Notes: generated by a model from the sequence alone, not told the origin. A DNA stretch of 64,000 nucleotides from Fibrella rubiginis (GCF_017353185.1 NZ_JAFMYV010000003.1:1-64000), one strand, 5' to 3'; counted from the first letter of the stretch, positions 27,239 to 37,758 are shown. A program made the numbers and translations.

Positions 27239-28213
27239 CTATATATTGCGGTAACGCGCTGAATACGAGTCTGTAATAAGACCGCTGCGCACCAGCCGAT
27301 GCACCTCACGAATACCTTCCGGCAGGGTTCGGGTGATGGCAAAACCAAGCTTCTGACTGATTTTGTCGCAGTTGACGCGGTAGTCACGGGGGTCTTCGTC
27401 TTTGTGGATATACTGCACTTTCAGCGTCGGCACCACCTGACCAATTTCACCCACGAGCATCTTTTTCGTGTAATTCTCGGCCGTACTCCCCACGTTGAAT
27501 ACTTCATGCTGCACCAGATTTTTGTCTGATTTCAAGGTCAGCGCCATGGCATTGGCCAGATCGTAGACGTGGCAGTAGGGCCGCCAGAACTGTTCACCAA
27601 AAATGGTTAGTTCCTTGCCAACGGTCACGTCGCGGGTGAACTCGTTGGCGGTCAGGTCGAAACGTATGCGGGGCGAGATGCCATAGACCGTAGCGAATCG
27701 CAGGATGGTAAATACCACGGGCGAGGCCCTCCGGCGCATAAGGTAGTTTTCAAAGGCTACCTTCGTTTCGGCATAATGCGACACCGGAGCCAGCGCTGAC
27801 TCTTCCACAACGTAGGCCGATGCATCGTCCATTTTGCCATAATTGCTACAGGTTGAGGCAAAAACAAACCGCTGGACACCCATTCTTTCGGCCGTTTCAA
27901 ACAGTTGTTCCGAAGCCGTGCAGTTCACTTCGGTAGCTTCTTCGGGATATAGTCGGCATGCCGGGTCGCCCACGATAGCCGCCAGGTGACAGATGGCATC
28001 AACCCCCGCTACGGCCCGTTCCACGTCGGCAGAGACCCGCAAATCGCCTTTATGAAACGTAAACCGCGGGTGGGCCGTCAGCGCCATCAGGGCCTCTCCC
28101 CCAAACTTCAGGTTGTCGATAACAGACACATGATAACCTTCGTCCAGAAGAATACGAACCAGTTGCGAACCGATATAGCCAGCGCCGCCGGTTACTAACA
28201 CGTTGTTGATCAT
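27239..28213 (-). CDS. NAD-dependent sugar epimerase/dehydratase
   Basis: A 324-residue extended short-chain dehydrogenase. It has the Rossmann motif TGGAGYIGS (residues 8-16) and the catalytic pair Tyr147/Lys151 (YAETK), with Ser/Thr at STCSNYG. It would epimerise, dehydrate or reduce an NDP-sugar. Its start overlaps the glycosyltransferase stop in ATGA, so both are translated together. It is part of the surface-glycan unit. Confidence 0.9.
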   Translation of the reverse strand: MINNVLVTGGAGYIGSQLVRILLDEGYHVSVIDNLKFGGEALMALTAHPRFTFHKGDLRVSADVERAVAGVDAICHLAAIVGDPACRLYPEEATEVNCTASEQLFETAERMGVQRFVFASTCSNYGKMDDASAYVVEESALAPVSHYAETKVAFENYLMRRRASPVVFTILRFATVYGISPRIRFDLTANEFTRDVTVGKELTIFGEQFWRPYCHVYDLANAMALTLKSDKNLVQHEVFNVGSTAENYTKKMLVGEIGQVVPTLKVQYIHKDEDPRDYRVNCDKISQKLGFAITRTLPEGIREVHRLVRSGLITDSYSARYRNI

Positions 28214-29388
28214 GGTGCGGGTTGTTTTATACGATGGTTGAAGCGGTTGATGCTGGCTACCAAATCACGGTGCACCGCCTCGGGCGAGAAGTAGGTGATG
28301 AGTTGCCTGGACACCTCGCCCATGGCCGCAAACTGGTCTTTGGCCTGGATCATCAGACGCATTTTGGCCACCAGATCGGCCCTGTTTTCGGGATCAAACG
28401 TGTAGCCGTTTACGCCGTCCCGCAGCAGGTCGGGCACACTGCCGCAGCGTTGCGACACCAGCATGGGCATACCGTAGATCATGGCTTCGTTAACGGCAAA
28501 GCCGAAGGGTTCGAACAGGCTGGGCAGCACCATCACGTCGGCCAGGGTATATCGGCCCGGTACTTCGTGCCAGTCGCAGGGGGGCAGCATCCGCACGTCC
28601 GGCACAGTATTGGCACGAACAAAAGTCTCTAAATCAGCCCTCTGACTGCCGTTCCCGCTCAAAATCAGCCCCCACTCCGCAGCATCCGGGCTGGTACGTT
28701 TTAACTCGGCAAAGGCTTGAATCAGCAACAACAGGTTTTTTTCCGGCGCAAACCGGCCCGCAAAAATGAAGTTGTAGCGGGGCAATTGCAGGTGTGCCTT
28801 GGCCGCCTCGCGGCTGGGCAGTGCCTGCCGATACAGCTTATCGAGCGCTTCATTGTCGACGCCGATGTTTCGGATAGTGAGCACTTTTTGGGCAGGAGCC
28901 CCAAGCTGAAGCACATAGCTGCGGGCGGCACTACCCAGGCACAGAAAACCGGCGCACTGACTGACGTAGATTGGTTTAATGAGTTCTTTCCACCACACCC
29001 GGCGGCGACTCACGGCGGTTGTCTCCACCTCCGACAACACCGCAATACCTTTCAGGCGAGCATAGGCCAGCACAACCCAACTGGCAGGATCATAATAACC
29101 GTTGAGCAAAATCAGGTCGGGCCGGTACCGCCGCACATGCCGGAGCAGGGTGCGGGTGCGGTCTACCAGGCGTATGTTATCGCTGCTGGTGTTAAAGAGC
29201 AGGTCGAAACTGTATTGATGCTGACTTAGATCAACTTCGCCCAGTTCGGTGCGGCCGGGTTCGGTCGATGCTATCTGCAGGACATGGAAGGTGAAATCCT
29301 GACTAGTTTGCGCATGCGTATAAAGTCGCCGGTATACGGCGGCTTTGTAGTGGCTCCATAATACGTTGTGAATGGCTAGCACACGCAT
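28210..29388 (-). CDS. Family 4 glycosyltransferase
   Basis: A 392-residue GT-B enzyme. The C-terminal half has the GT4 donor motif EPFGFAVNE (an E-x7-E) and the phrase FAGRFAPEKNLLLLI. The N-terminal half is the acceptor domain and shows no signal or membrane segment, so it acts in the cytoplasm. It is the first gene of the unit GT-epimerase-aminotransferase-nucleotidyltransferase. No flippase or polymerase is present, so the glycan must be finished elsewhere. Confidence 0.9.
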   Translation of the reverse strand: MRVLAIHNVLWSHYKAAVYRRLYTHAQTSQDFTFHVLQIASTEPGRTELGEVDLSQHQYSFDLLFNTSSDNIRLVDRTRTLLRHVRRYRPDLILLNGYYDPASWVVLAYARLKGIAVLSEVETTAVSRRRVWWKELIKPIYVSQCAGFLCLGSAARSYVLQLGAPAQKVLTIRNIGVDNEALDKLYRQALPSREAAKAHLQLPRYNFIFAGRFAPEKNLLLLIQAFAELKRTSPDAAEWGLILSGNGSQRADLETFVRANTVPDVRMLPPCDWHEVPGRYTLADVMVLPSLFEPFGFAVNEAMIYGMPMLVSQRCGSVPDLLRDGVNGYTFDPENRADLVAKMRLMIQAKDQFAAMGEVSRQLITYFSPEAVHRDLVASINRFNHRIKQPAP

Positions 29389-29713
29389 AACACACAGGGG
29401 CAGGCAAGCTGGTCAATAGGATTATAGCTATATGTCAATATGATTAAACCTGAAATTGAGAAGTGAGTAAATATAGTTTTTCCCCAAAAAGATGCAAAAC
29501 AAAGTCTATGGAAGTGGTAAAGAATAACTATAAATCAAGTACCTGATTCAAAGCCGATTAGCTACGTATGCTTACGCTTAATAAATAGGCGGCGGCAATG
29601 TGTTTGGCGACATAAGAGCAGCGGCAAGGGGGTGTATTTCTAACCAGGGTATGTTTACGGGGGCAAACCCCTGGACAGCCATCAGTTTTCAACCGGCGGT
29701 CATATCCCGTAAA
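29389..29713. other. AT-rich intergenic stretch
   Basis: These 325 bases separate the glycosyltransferase gene, transcribed leftward, from the susD terminator. The composition is AT-rich near the glycosyltransferase start and more mixed near the hairpin. The open frame at 29558-29770 is Arg/Thr-rich, runs through the terminator stem and is not a gene. I see no RNA gene or clear promoter box. Confidence 0.5.
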
Positions 29714-29769
29714 TGCAAAAGCGGTCTGCCGGCGGGAGGTTGACCTCCTGCCGGCAGACCGCTTTTGCA
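29714..29769 (-). terminator. 27-bp hairpin after susD
   Basis: Arms 29714-29740 and 29743-29769 match at 26 of 27 positions around a 2-nt loop. The outer end is TGCAAAAG/CTTTTGCA, so the stem ends in a T-rich run on either strand. It lies 18 nt after the susD stop. The middle has GCGGTCTGCCGGC, close to the GGTCCG core of other elements. Confidence 0.8.
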
Positions 29770-29787
29770 CTATAGGCCTTGAATTGA

Positions 29788-31161
29788 CTAGTACCCCTCG
29801 TTTTGTACCAGCGCAGGGTTCACGTCAACTTCACGCTTAGGGATGGGCAGCACCAGACGGGGCGAATTCCAGGCCAGGGTGCCCAGGCTTTGGCGGAACC
29901 GCTTGAGGTCGTGGAGGCGATGGCCCTCAAAGGCAAGCTCGAAGCGGCGTTCCTGCAAGATCTGCGCCAGTGTGGGGGCGGCAATGGCACCAACGCCCGC
30001 CCGCGCCCGAATCAGGCTGATATCATTGCCGGGGGTGTCGCCCACCACCGAGTTAAGGCGCGTGTTGGCCTCAGCCCGGATCAGGTACATTTCGGCCAGC
30101 CGCACGATGGGTATGTTATCACCGAAGTTGGTGTATTTGCCTGTGTAGTAGCGATTACCACCCTTGTAGCCAATGTAGAGCAGTTCATTACGGCGGGCAT
30201 CGGTGGGGGCAAATGTGCTCACAAACGTGTTGCTCACCTGCACATCACCACGGCCCAGCGGAGCAGCGTCAGTAGGAATGCTGGCGTAAAACGTAGTCAG
30301 GCCGTCGTTGGCCGTACCGGCATTGTTCTGGTCGTTCTGCTGAATCTCGAAGATACTTTCCTGCGTATTCCGGTTCCGGAACGCAGCCGTCACCGACGAG
30401 TTGAGCCGATACACGCCCGAACTGATGATGGCATTGGCAGCAGCCAGTGCACCCGCGTAGTTTTCCTGTTGCAAATACACCCGCGCTAAAAAAGCCTGTG
30501 CCGTATACTTGTCGGCCCGGGTCGAATTGTCGGTAGGTAACAGGGCTACAGCCTTGGTGAGGTCATCTACGATTTGCTTGTACGTATCGGCTACCGTGGC
30601 GCGGGCTACCTGAGCCGAAGCCTGTTCGGCGGTGGTGCTTGGCGTTAGTACCAGCGGAATGCCTGGTTGCTGATTTTGCGTACCGGTAGCCCAGGGGAGG
30701 GCGTATAGTCGTACCAGTTCGAAGAACAAAATACCCCGGATAAACCGGGCCTCACCTTCCAGCGAACTGCGCGTAGTGGCGTCCTTTACCACGCTCAGCG
30801 ACGCCAGCGCGTTATTCACCGTGTTAATGGCGGCGTAGGCCGTTAGCCAGGTACGCTGCGCTTCGGCGTTGGCGTTGGTCTGGGTTTTCAGGGCCAGTTC
30901 GCGATACGAAGCAAACGTACCCCGCCAGATCACGTAGTTGTCGGGCGCGTAGATATCAGGTATCAGCAGCAAATTGGTGCCGTATAGGGCACCATTCCCC
31001 AGTTGACCGTAGGCACCTATGATGGCCGACGTAACGTCTTGGTCGTTAGACAGGGCCGTGGCCGCGTCGATGCTTTGCCGCGGCTGAATATTCAGGCTAT
31101 TATCACAGGCCGACAGGCTGATGAGCAGGGCTGTCAGGCTAAGAATTAGTTGTTTTTTCAT
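29788..31161 (-). CDS. SusD-like nutrient-binding lipoprotein
   Basis: The surface-exposed partner that caps a SusC channel and binds glycans or peptides. The product has 457 residues from the ATG at 31161. A lipoprotein signal ends with SLSAC (cysteine near residue 19). The SusD TPR-type fold is shown by FIRGILFFELVRLYA, by RAEMYLIRAE-like RLAEMYLIRAEANTR, and by the C-terminal FELAFEGHRLHDLKRF. It follows susC by 16 nt. No glycoside hydrolase, sulfatase or regulator lies beside it, so the nutrient is unknown. Confidence 0.93.
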   Translation of the reverse strand: MKKQLILSLTALLISLSACDNSLNIQPRQSIDAATALSNDQDVTSAIIGAYGQLGNGALYGTNLLLIPDIYAPDNYVIWRGTFASYRELALKTQTNANAEAQRTWLTAYAAINTVNNALASLSVVKDATTRSSLEGEARFIRGILFFELVRLYALPWATGTQNQQPGIPLVLTPSTTAEQASAQVARATVADTYKQIVDDLTKAVALLPTDNSTRADKYTAQAFLARVYLQQENYAGALAAANAIISSGVYRLNSSVTAAFRNRNTQESIFEIQQNDQNNAGTANDGLTTFYASIPTDAAPLGRGDVQVSNTFVSTFAPTDARRNELLYIGYKGGNRYYTGKYTNFGDNIPIVRLAEMYLIRAEANTRLNSVVGDTPGNDISLIRARAGVGAIAAPTLAQILQERRFELAFEGHRLHDLKRFRQSLGTLAWNSPRLVLPIPKREVDVNPALVQNEGY

Positions 31162-31177
31162 GATGCTGAGGGGCTTT

Positions 31178-34174
31178 TTAGAAACCAATGTTGATACCGA
31201 ACGTGATGGTACGCTGCTGCGGTGGCGTGTAGAAATCGTGTCCCAACGTCACGTTGGCAGCCTGGTTGCTCACCGACGCATACTGCGTATTCACTTCGGG
31301 GTCATAGCCCGTGTACTTCGTAAACGTAAGCAGGTTCAAGCCCGTGGCATATACGCGTGCCGTTTGCAAGTACACTTTTTTCAGCAGCGAAGCCGGGATA
31401 GAATACCCCAGCGACACGGTTTTCAAACGCACAAACGACCCGTCCTGCACCCAGCGCGACGAGGGCTGACTGCCATTAGCCCCGTAGAGGCGTACCTGCG
31501 GCACCTGCGTAATGTCGCCAGGCTTTTGCCAACGGTTCAACTGGTCAAGCGTTTGGTTATCAAAGTAGTCAGCACTTACCGACTGGTAGAAGCCGGCCAC
31601 ATTGTACAGGCTGTTGCCAAAAACGCCCTGGAAAAAGAAGCTCAGTTCAACACCTTTGTAGGACAATGTGTTCGTAACGCCCCCAATGAATTTGGGATTA
31701 GGATCACCCACTTTCGTCGAAATCGCGGCGGCGTAATCATTGGTGGGTTTGCCGTCGGCACCTTCATAAATGGCGTCGCCGGTTTGTGGGTCAGCCCCCA
31801 GGAATTTTTTGCCGTAGAAATAACCCAGTGGTTCGCCCACGGCTACCCGACCCAGAAAACGTGAACCTGGTTCGATAGGCTGGCCGTTCAGTTTCGTTAC
31901 CGTATTGCGGTTGAGCGAGATGTTGAAGTTTGTCGACCAGCGGAAGGCTTTCACTAGGTTTTGCGACGTGAAGCTGAACTCGATACCCCGGTTGCGCAGG
32001 CTACCCACGTTCTGGGCAATGGTGGTAAAACCGTTCACGCCTGGCAGCGGCCGGTTCAGCAGCAGATCACGCGTGTCTTTGCTGTATACGTCGATCTGGC
32101 CGTTGAGTCGGTTGCGCAGAATGCCAAATTCCAAGCCGATGTCTACCTGAGCTGAAGTCTCCCAGCCAAGGTTTGGGTTGGGCAACTGACTGGGGCGAAT
32201 ACCGGCCTGGTCGGCGTAGAAAACGGCGCTGTAGAGGCCCCGCGACGAGAAATTACCAATCTCCGAATTGCCCGTGAGGCCATAGCTGGCCCGCAGTTTC
32301 AACAGGCTGAGCGTTTGATTCCCTTTCAGAAAATTCTCTTCGTGGATGAGCCACCCCGCCGACACCGCCGGGAAAACCCCGTAACGGTTGCTGGCTCCAA
32401 ACCGGCTCGACCCGTCGACCCGGCCCGACAAACTCAGCAGATACCGCTCCCGAAACCGATAGTTGAACCGGGCAATGTAGGAAAACAGGCTAAAACCTGT
32501 TTCGCTCGAACTGCCCCCCACAATGCGGGCAGCACTGGCTAGCTTCTTGAATTGATCATTCGGAAAACCCCGACCCGACGCGCTGGCATCCTGAATGTTC
32601 TGCTCCTGGTAGGTGATCCCTGCCAGGGCATCAATGGCGTGGTCGCCGAAGGTATTGAGGTAGCTGACCGTGTTGTTGGTGGTCCAGTTGATGCTGCGAA
32701 TCTGATTCTGGTAGCCAAACCCCGTGGGTGCGCCGCTTTCGGTGCGGCGGGTGCGGTAAATTTCCTCCTGCTGGTTGAGCAGGTCGTAGCCAAACTCAGA
32801 CCGGAAATTCAGGCCCTTAGCAAGCCGGAGCGTGCCGTTTAGGTTACCAAACGACCGGTAACTGATAGCCCGGTTGGTGGCGTCGGTCACTTCAATCAGG
32901 GCATTGTAGTACAGCGTCCGGTTGTTTAGCTCACCCGTGGCGGGGTCAATGATGAACTGGATAGGCGGAATGGCGTTAAGCTGCACGGGGTTCGCAAAGT
33001 CATTGTCATCAGGCGTTTTGTTATTAATAGTCCGGGCGATAGAAAACTTGGCACCGAAGCTTAGTCGGTCGCTGGCGATGTGGTTCAGGTTCAGCAGCAG
33101 GTTGTTCCGCTGAAAATCATTGGCTTTAATAATACCAATCTGCTTGTTGGTCGAGCCACTGAGGTAAAACTGCGTCTTGTCGTTACCGCCGTTGACGTTG
33201 AAATTCAGTTGGTTGATGGTGCCTCTCTGAAAAGCAGCCCGCGACCAGTCTTCGTTGGCGGTTGATTTACGATCCAGACCCGCCCCCGGAAACCCGTCGT
33301 TAGGATCATCGGGATCAATGTTCGAATTAGTGGCCGCCTCCGAAAACAGTTCGATGTACTGATCCCGGTTCAAGAATTTCCGTAAACGCGTTGGGTCGCT
33401 GAAACCCGTATAGTAGCCAATGTTGACGTTGGTGCGCCCTGCCTTCCCTTTTTTGGTGGTCACCAGCACCACCCCGTTCGATGCCCTCGACCCGTAGATC
33501 GCCGATGCTGAAGCGTCTTTCAAAATGTCGATGCTCTCAATATCGTTGGGGTCAATGTCGGCCAGCGGACTATACGGCTCGGTAGTGGTAGTACCCACGT
33601 CCTGCGACGTGATGGGAATACCGTCGATGACATAAAGCGGCTCATTGCCCGCCGAAATGGAAGCCGCACCCCGCACCCGGATCTGGAGACCTGCGCCCAG
33701 CTTGCCGCTGCTCTGCGTAACCTGCACCCCCGGCGCACGACCTTGCAACGCCTGCTCGAACGTCTGCACGGGCAGGTTGCTGATCTCGGCAGCTTTGATT
33801 GATGCACTCGATCCGGTCACGTCGCGTCGTTGCTGGGTGCCGTAACCCGTTACAACTACCTCGTTCAGCGAACGGCTGTCGTTGGCTAGCGCCACGTTAA
33901 TCTCTGACTGGTTGCCAATAATGATTTCCTGCGTTGCCAGGCCAACATAACTGATTACCAATACATTACCCTGCGGCGGAATCAGAACAGAGTAGTTGCC
34001 GCTGGCATCGGTCTGCGCACCGCGTGTGGTGCCTTTCACCTGAATAGTCGCCCCCGGAATACCGGCGTTGTCATCGGCCGAGGTCACCCGACCAGTTACC
34101 CGCCGTTCCTGTGCTAGGGCTGGCGTAACCAAAAGGGTTACGCAGAATAGTAAAAACAGTAGGAGGTTTTTCAT
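31178..34174 (-). CDS. SusC/RagA-family TonB-dependent transporter
   Basis: A 998-residue outer-membrane channel. A signal peptide ends near residue 21 (TPALA|Q). An N-terminal carboxypeptidase-regulatory-like β-domain (about 25-105) is followed by the plug with the SusC phrases GYGTQQRRDVTGS and YVIDGIPI, and ILKDASASAIYGSRASNG. The rest is a 22-strand barrel; the C-terminus ends in a terminal aromatic residue (GFNIGF) for BAM insertion. It is the first gene of the susCD pair. Energy comes from TonB-ExbBD encoded elsewhere. Confidence 0.95.
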   Translation of the reverse strand: MKNLLLFLLFCVTLLVTPALAQERRVTGRVTSADDNAGIPGATIQVKGTTRGAQTDASGNYSVLIPPQGNVLVISYVGLATQEIIIGNQSEINVALANDSRSLNEVVVTGYGTQQRRDVTGSSASIKAAEISNLPVQTFEQALQGRAPGVQVTQSSGKLGAGLQIRVRGAASISAGNEPLYVIDGIPITSQDVGTTTTEPYSPLADIDPNDIESIDILKDASASAIYGSRASNGVVLVTTKKGKAGRTNVNIGYYTGFSDPTRLRKFLNRDQYIELFSEAATNSNIDPDDPNDGFPGAGLDRKSTANEDWSRAAFQRGTINQLNFNVNGGNDKTQFYLSGSTNKQIGIIKANDFQRNNLLLNLNHIASDRLSFGAKFSIARTINNKTPDDNDFANPVQLNAIPPIQFIIDPATGELNNRTLYYNALIEVTDATNRAISYRSFGNLNGTLRLAKGLNFRSEFGYDLLNQQEEIYRTRRTESGAPTGFGYQNQIRSINWTTNNTVSYLNTFGDHAIDALAGITYQEQNIQDASASGRGFPNDQFKKLASAARIVGGSSSETGFSLFSYIARFNYRFRERYLLSLSGRVDGSSRFGASNRYGVFPAVSAGWLIHEENFLKGNQTLSLLKLRASYGLTGNSEIGNFSSRGLYSAVFYADQAGIRPSQLPNPNLGWETSAQVDIGLEFGILRNRLNGQIDVYSKDTRDLLLNRPLPGVNGFTTIAQNVGSLRNRGIEFSFTSQNLVKAFRWSTNFNISLNRNTVTKLNGQPIEPGSRFLGRVAVGEPLGYFYGKKFLGADPQTGDAIYEGADGKPTNDYAAAISTKVGDPNPKFIGGVTNTLSYKGVELSFFFQGVFGNSLYNVAGFYQSVSADYFDNQTLDQLNRWQKPGDITQVPQVRLYGANGSQPSSRWVQDGSFVRLKTVSLGYSIPASLLKKVYLQTARVYATGLNLLTFTKYTGYDPEVNTQYASVSNQAANVTLGHDFYTPPQQRTITFGINIGF

Positions 34175-34437
34175 GCAATTGACTGTTTTAAAAATGGAGT
34201 AAGTGAAAAGTAAACATACGTATTAAAGCCATGTTAACCGGTCGAACTCCTAATTTTCATAGGTTTCTACGGAATAGTACGAATTGAGCCAGCCTACGGG
34301 AATTGCATACCTATACGTAAGATCCAAAGGAAAGCGATTTGTCTCTTGCCTATTTCCCCAATTTTTTTCCTTAACGGACAACGGCTATCCTAGCTGGCGG
34401 CGTTATTTTTACAAACAGCTCCAACCTTTACCCACCC

Positions 34438-37011
34438 ATGTCTCAACCTACTGCTGCTTCCGTTCGTCAGAATACGCCCCGATCTGATCAGGCTACTCCG
34501 TCAAAGCGAGCTGGTCGGCGGGAGAAGGGTGCACCAGTCCGCGCCTGGACGTTACCGTTTGACCGGGTACGGACCGATCAGCGCACCAACCTCACCATGG
34601 GTGTGCTGCTGATGCTGCTGGCGGTAGGGCTGATGGTAGCGTTTGTCTCCTACCTCTTTACCGGCCCCGCCGACCAAAGCCTCATTGGCACAGACGAATC
34701 GGTGAAGGAAGCGGGTAAAGACGTACAAAACTGGGTAGGGTTGCTTGGCGCCCACGTAGCCCACGTTTTTCTGTTTCGCTGGTTTGGCATTGGGGCGCTG
34801 GGGTTGCCCGTAATTGTGTTTCTGGCGGGGTTCAAGCTCACGTCGGGCCGCGAGCCACTGCCACTGGCCCGCACCACGCAGGTGGCCCTGTTTTTGGCCG
34901 TTTGGGTTAGTTTGGTGCTGGGCTACGTAGTTATGGCTACCAACTCGGTCAGTGCAGGGAGCATGTGGTGCGGTGGCATCGGCTACGAAATGAACCGCCT
35001 GCTCTACGGCCTGCTGGGCTTCGGCAGCATTGTACTGATCAGCTTTCTGGGCTTTGCATTTGCTGTTTTCTTCTTCAACATCACCAGCCTGTCGCTGCTC
35101 AGGCGCTTCACTCAGCTACCCCCTGACGCAGGGAATCCGAATGCAGAAGCCCCAAACAGCCAGGCTACCCACAATACGTATGGGGATGAACGTGACCTAT
35201 ACGATGAGCCTGTTAGCGATTCCGTTGCCGAAAACACCGAGCTGCATCCCGAGCCAGTCGCCACAAGTGCCAGCCTGCTGGTCGATACGATGCCCAACCG
35301 CAATGGCAGTACCCTCCCGTTGACCCTTACCGATCCGGTTGAGCCTCCTGCGCAGCCCGTCAGTGGTCGTGGTGATCTGGTCATGACCATCACCGAGGGC
35401 CTGGAACTCACCGACACCGAACCCCTCTCCGTTGTGACGCCACCGTTTGAGCCCGACATGTTTGCGGAGGGTGATCTGGTTGCGCAACACGGCCTCTATG
35501 ACCCTACCCTCGATTTACCCTACTATCAGATTCCTACCGTCGACCTGCTCACCAACTACCCCGAAAACACCAAGGCACAGGTATCTGCCGATGAACTGGA
35601 AGCCAACAAGGACCGAATTGTCGACACGCTGGGCAAGTTTAATATTGGCATTCAGCGCATTCACGCCACCATTGGCCCGACCGTAACCCTCTACGAGATT
35701 GTGCCCGCCGACGGGGTACGTATCTCGAAGATCAAGAGCCTCGAAGACGATATTGCCCTGAACCTGGCCGCGTTGGGCATCCGGATTATTGCGCCCATGC
35801 CCGGCAAAGGCACCATTGGTATTGAGGTGCCCAACAAAAACCGCGAGATGGTATCGATGCGGTCGATGATTGCGTCGGAGAAATTCCAGAAGGCCAACAT
35901 GGATTTGCCGGTGGTTTTAGGCAAAACCATTGCCAACGAGGTGCTGGTTGTCGATCTGGCCAAGATGCCCCACCTGCTTATGGCCGGGGCCACGGGACAG
36001 GGCAAATCGGTGGGCCTTAACGTGCTGCTAACCAGCCTGCTGTATAAGAAACACCCGGCTCAGCTTAAGTTCGTTCTGGTCGACCCCAAAAAGGTGGAAC
36101 TAACCTTGTTCAACAAAATAGAGCGGCACTTCCTGGCCAAACTACCCGACGCCGAAGAAGCCATCATCACCGATACCAAGAAGGTGGTGAACACGCTGAA
36201 CTCGCTTTGTATCGAGATGGACAACCGCTATAATCTGCTGAAAGATGCTGAGGTGCGGAACATCAAAGAGTACAATACCAAGTTTGTGAACCGTCGGCTG
36301 AACCCCGAAAAAGGCCACACCTATCTGCCCTACATTGTGCTGATCATTGACGAACTGGCCGACCTGATGATGACGGCGGGCAAGGAAGTGGAACAGCCCA
36401 TTGCCCGGTTGGCGCAGTTGGCGCGGGCCATTGGCATTCACCTGGTGGTGGCCACGCAACGGCCCTCGGTCAACGTGATCACGGGCCTGATCAAAGCTAA
36501 CTTCCCGGCTCGACTGTCGTTTAAAGTGACCTCGAAAATTGATTCGCGCACCATCCTCGACGCGGGCGGGGCCGAGCAGCTGGTGGGCATGGGCGACATG
36601 CTGTTGTCGTCGAATTCTGATATCATCCGGCTGCAGTGCCCGTTTGTAGATACCAACGAGATTGAAGATATCTGCGCGTTTGTGGGTGCCCAACGCGGCT
36701 ACGACGAGGCCTATCCGCTCCCCGAGTTCTACGGCGACGACGCAGGCAACAGCAGCATGGAAGAAAAAGATGTGGACCTGGCTAACCGCGACGCCATGTT
36801 TGACGAAGCAGCCCGGCTGATCGTTACGCATCAGCAGGGAAGCACTTCACTGATTCAGAGACGGTTAAAGCTCGGCTACAACCGCGCCGGCCGACTCATT
36901 GATCAACTTGAAAAAGCGGGCATCGTTGGCCCCTTCGAAGGCAGCAAAGCCCGCGACGTGCTGGTGCATGACCTGGGGCATCTGGAAGAGATGCTGAAAA
37001 ACCTGAATTAA
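34438..37011 (+). CDS. ftsK: DNA translocase FtsK
   Basis: FtsK pumps chromosome ends across the division septum and activates XerCD at dif. The 857-residue protein has four hydrophobic segments (about residues 55-215), a variable Pro/Ser/Thr-rich linker (about 225-370) and the RecA-like motor. Walker A GATGQGKSVG has its lysine at 523; Walker B is LIIDELADLM. The C-terminal winged-helix γ domain reads LIQRRLKLGYNRAGRLIDQLEKAGIVG, which recognises KOPS. It faces a response regulator gene, and the element between them begins inside its stop codon. Confidence 0.95.
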   Translation: MSQPTAASVRQNTPRSDQATPSKRAGRREKGAPVRAWTLPFDRVRTDQRTNLTMGVLLMLLAVGLMVAFVSYLFTGPADQSLIGTDESVKEAGKDVQNWVGLLGAHVAHVFLFRWFGIGALGLPVIVFLAGFKLTSGREPLPLARTTQVALFLAVWVSLVLGYVVMATNSVSAGSMWCGGIGYEMNRLLYGLLGFGSIVLISFLGFAFAVFFFNITSLSLLRRFTQLPPDAGNPNAEAPNSQATHNTYGDERDLYDEPVSDSVAENTELHPEPVATSASLLVDTMPNRNGSTLPLTLTDPVEPPAQPVSGRGDLVMTITEGLELTDTEPLSVVTPPFEPDMFAEGDLVAQHGLYDPTLDLPYYQIPTVDLLTNYPENTKAQVSADELEANKDRIVDTLGKFNIGIQRIHATIGPTVTLYEIVPADGVRISKIKSLEDDIALNLAALGIRIIAPMPGKGTIGIEVPNKNREMVSMRSMIASEKFQKANMDLPVVLGKTIANEVLVVDLAKMPHLLMAGATGQGKSVGLNVLLTSLLYKKHPAQLKFVLVDPKKVELTLFNKIERHFLAKLPDAEEAIITDTKKVVNTLNSLCIEMDNRYNLLKDAEVRNIKEYNTKFVNRRLNPEKGHTYLPYIVLIIDELADLMMTAGKEVEQPIARLAQLARAIGIHLVVATQRPSVNVITGLIKANFPARLSFKVTSKIDSRTILDAGGAEQLVGMGDMLLSSNSDIIRLQCPFVDTNEIEDICAFVGAQRGYDEAYPLPEFYGDDAGNSSMEEKDVDLANRDAMFDEAARLIVTHQQGSTSLIQRRLKLGYNRAGRLIDQLEKAGIVGPFEGSKARDVLVHDLGHLEEMLKNLN

Positions 37012-37081
37012 TGTACAATGAGCTGACGCGTCATACTCCTGCGTCAGCTCATTGTACATTGTTCATTATGCATTGTACATT
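37010..37081. repeat. AATGNAN inverted repeat between converging stop codons
   Basis: Arms 37010-37029 and 37041-37060 are perfectly complementary over 20 bp, then the right side carries three more units to 37081. The element begins inside the ftsK TAA and ends in the TAA of the response regulator gene, so it is the whole intergenic space. Bases 37050-37081 are identical to 63210-63241 (32 nt), 26 kb away. Confidence 0.93.
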
Positions 37082-37482
37082 TATTCCGCCTGGCAAATAG
37101 CTTTCCCATCAGCAATGACAAGGGCAAGCTGCTCAATAGTGGCGGGCTTTGTGATGAAAGCGCAGGCACCGAGTTCTTCACTCAGGGCGCGATCTTCGGC
37201 GTTGCTCGACGTGGTCAGGATAGCCACGGGAATCCGGCGCCAGTGGGCATGCTGTTTTAATACGGTCAATGCCTCAAAACCAGTGAGGCGGGGCATGTTA
37301 AGATCCAGAATAATCAACTCGGGTAATGGCTGCGTGGTATTTTCCGACAGGTAGTCTATGAGTTCCTGACCGTCGTTGAAACTCGTCAATTTCCAGTCGG
37401 CAAAGTGCTCATTAAAGGTAAGCCGGGCCAGATAAATATCGTCTTCATCGTCATCGACCAGAAAGATGTTATGCTGCGACAT
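37081..37482 (-). CDS. CheY-like response regulator
   Basis: A 133-residue stand-alone receiver. Phosphoacceptor Asp60 in LIILDLNMPR, the acidic pair in LVDDDEDD, the Thr/Ser at TTSSN and Lys112 are in place. It has no output domain and no kinase neighbour, so it must be phosphorylated by a kinase encoded elsewhere, possibly the multi-PAS kinases upstream in this window (speculation). It is single and converges on ftsK. Confidence 0.9.
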   Translation of the reverse strand: MSQHNIFLVDDDEDDIYLARLTFNEHFADWKLTSFNDGQELIDYLSENTTQPLPELIILDLNMPRLTGFEALTVLKQHAHWRRIPVAILTTSSNAEDRALSEELGACAFITKPATIEQLALVIADGKAICQAE

Positions 37483-37758
37483 GCGGGACTATTTGTTGTT
37501 ACGGTACTTAGTTACACATCAGCTAAGTTACTAAAAAGGCCTGAAATTACTTGCTAACCAATATGCCAGTGAGCCAAATTGAGCAGTCATGGTTGCATAA
37601 GAGGCATCATATGATAGTAAATTTTCCCTGCTCTGCTGATTCAACTGGTGTAAAGTAGATTTTAAACTTTCCAGTGGTAAAAATCGTCTAAGAAGAGATC
37701 GATTCGCCAATTTTGGCGGTTTGCCAGCCCATAGTTAGTGGGCATTGAATCCGTTCCG

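Noticed and set aside
29558..29770. Minus-strand frame coding 70 residues
   Set aside because: It passes through the 27-bp terminator stem, is Arg/Thr-rich and has no recognisable pattern.
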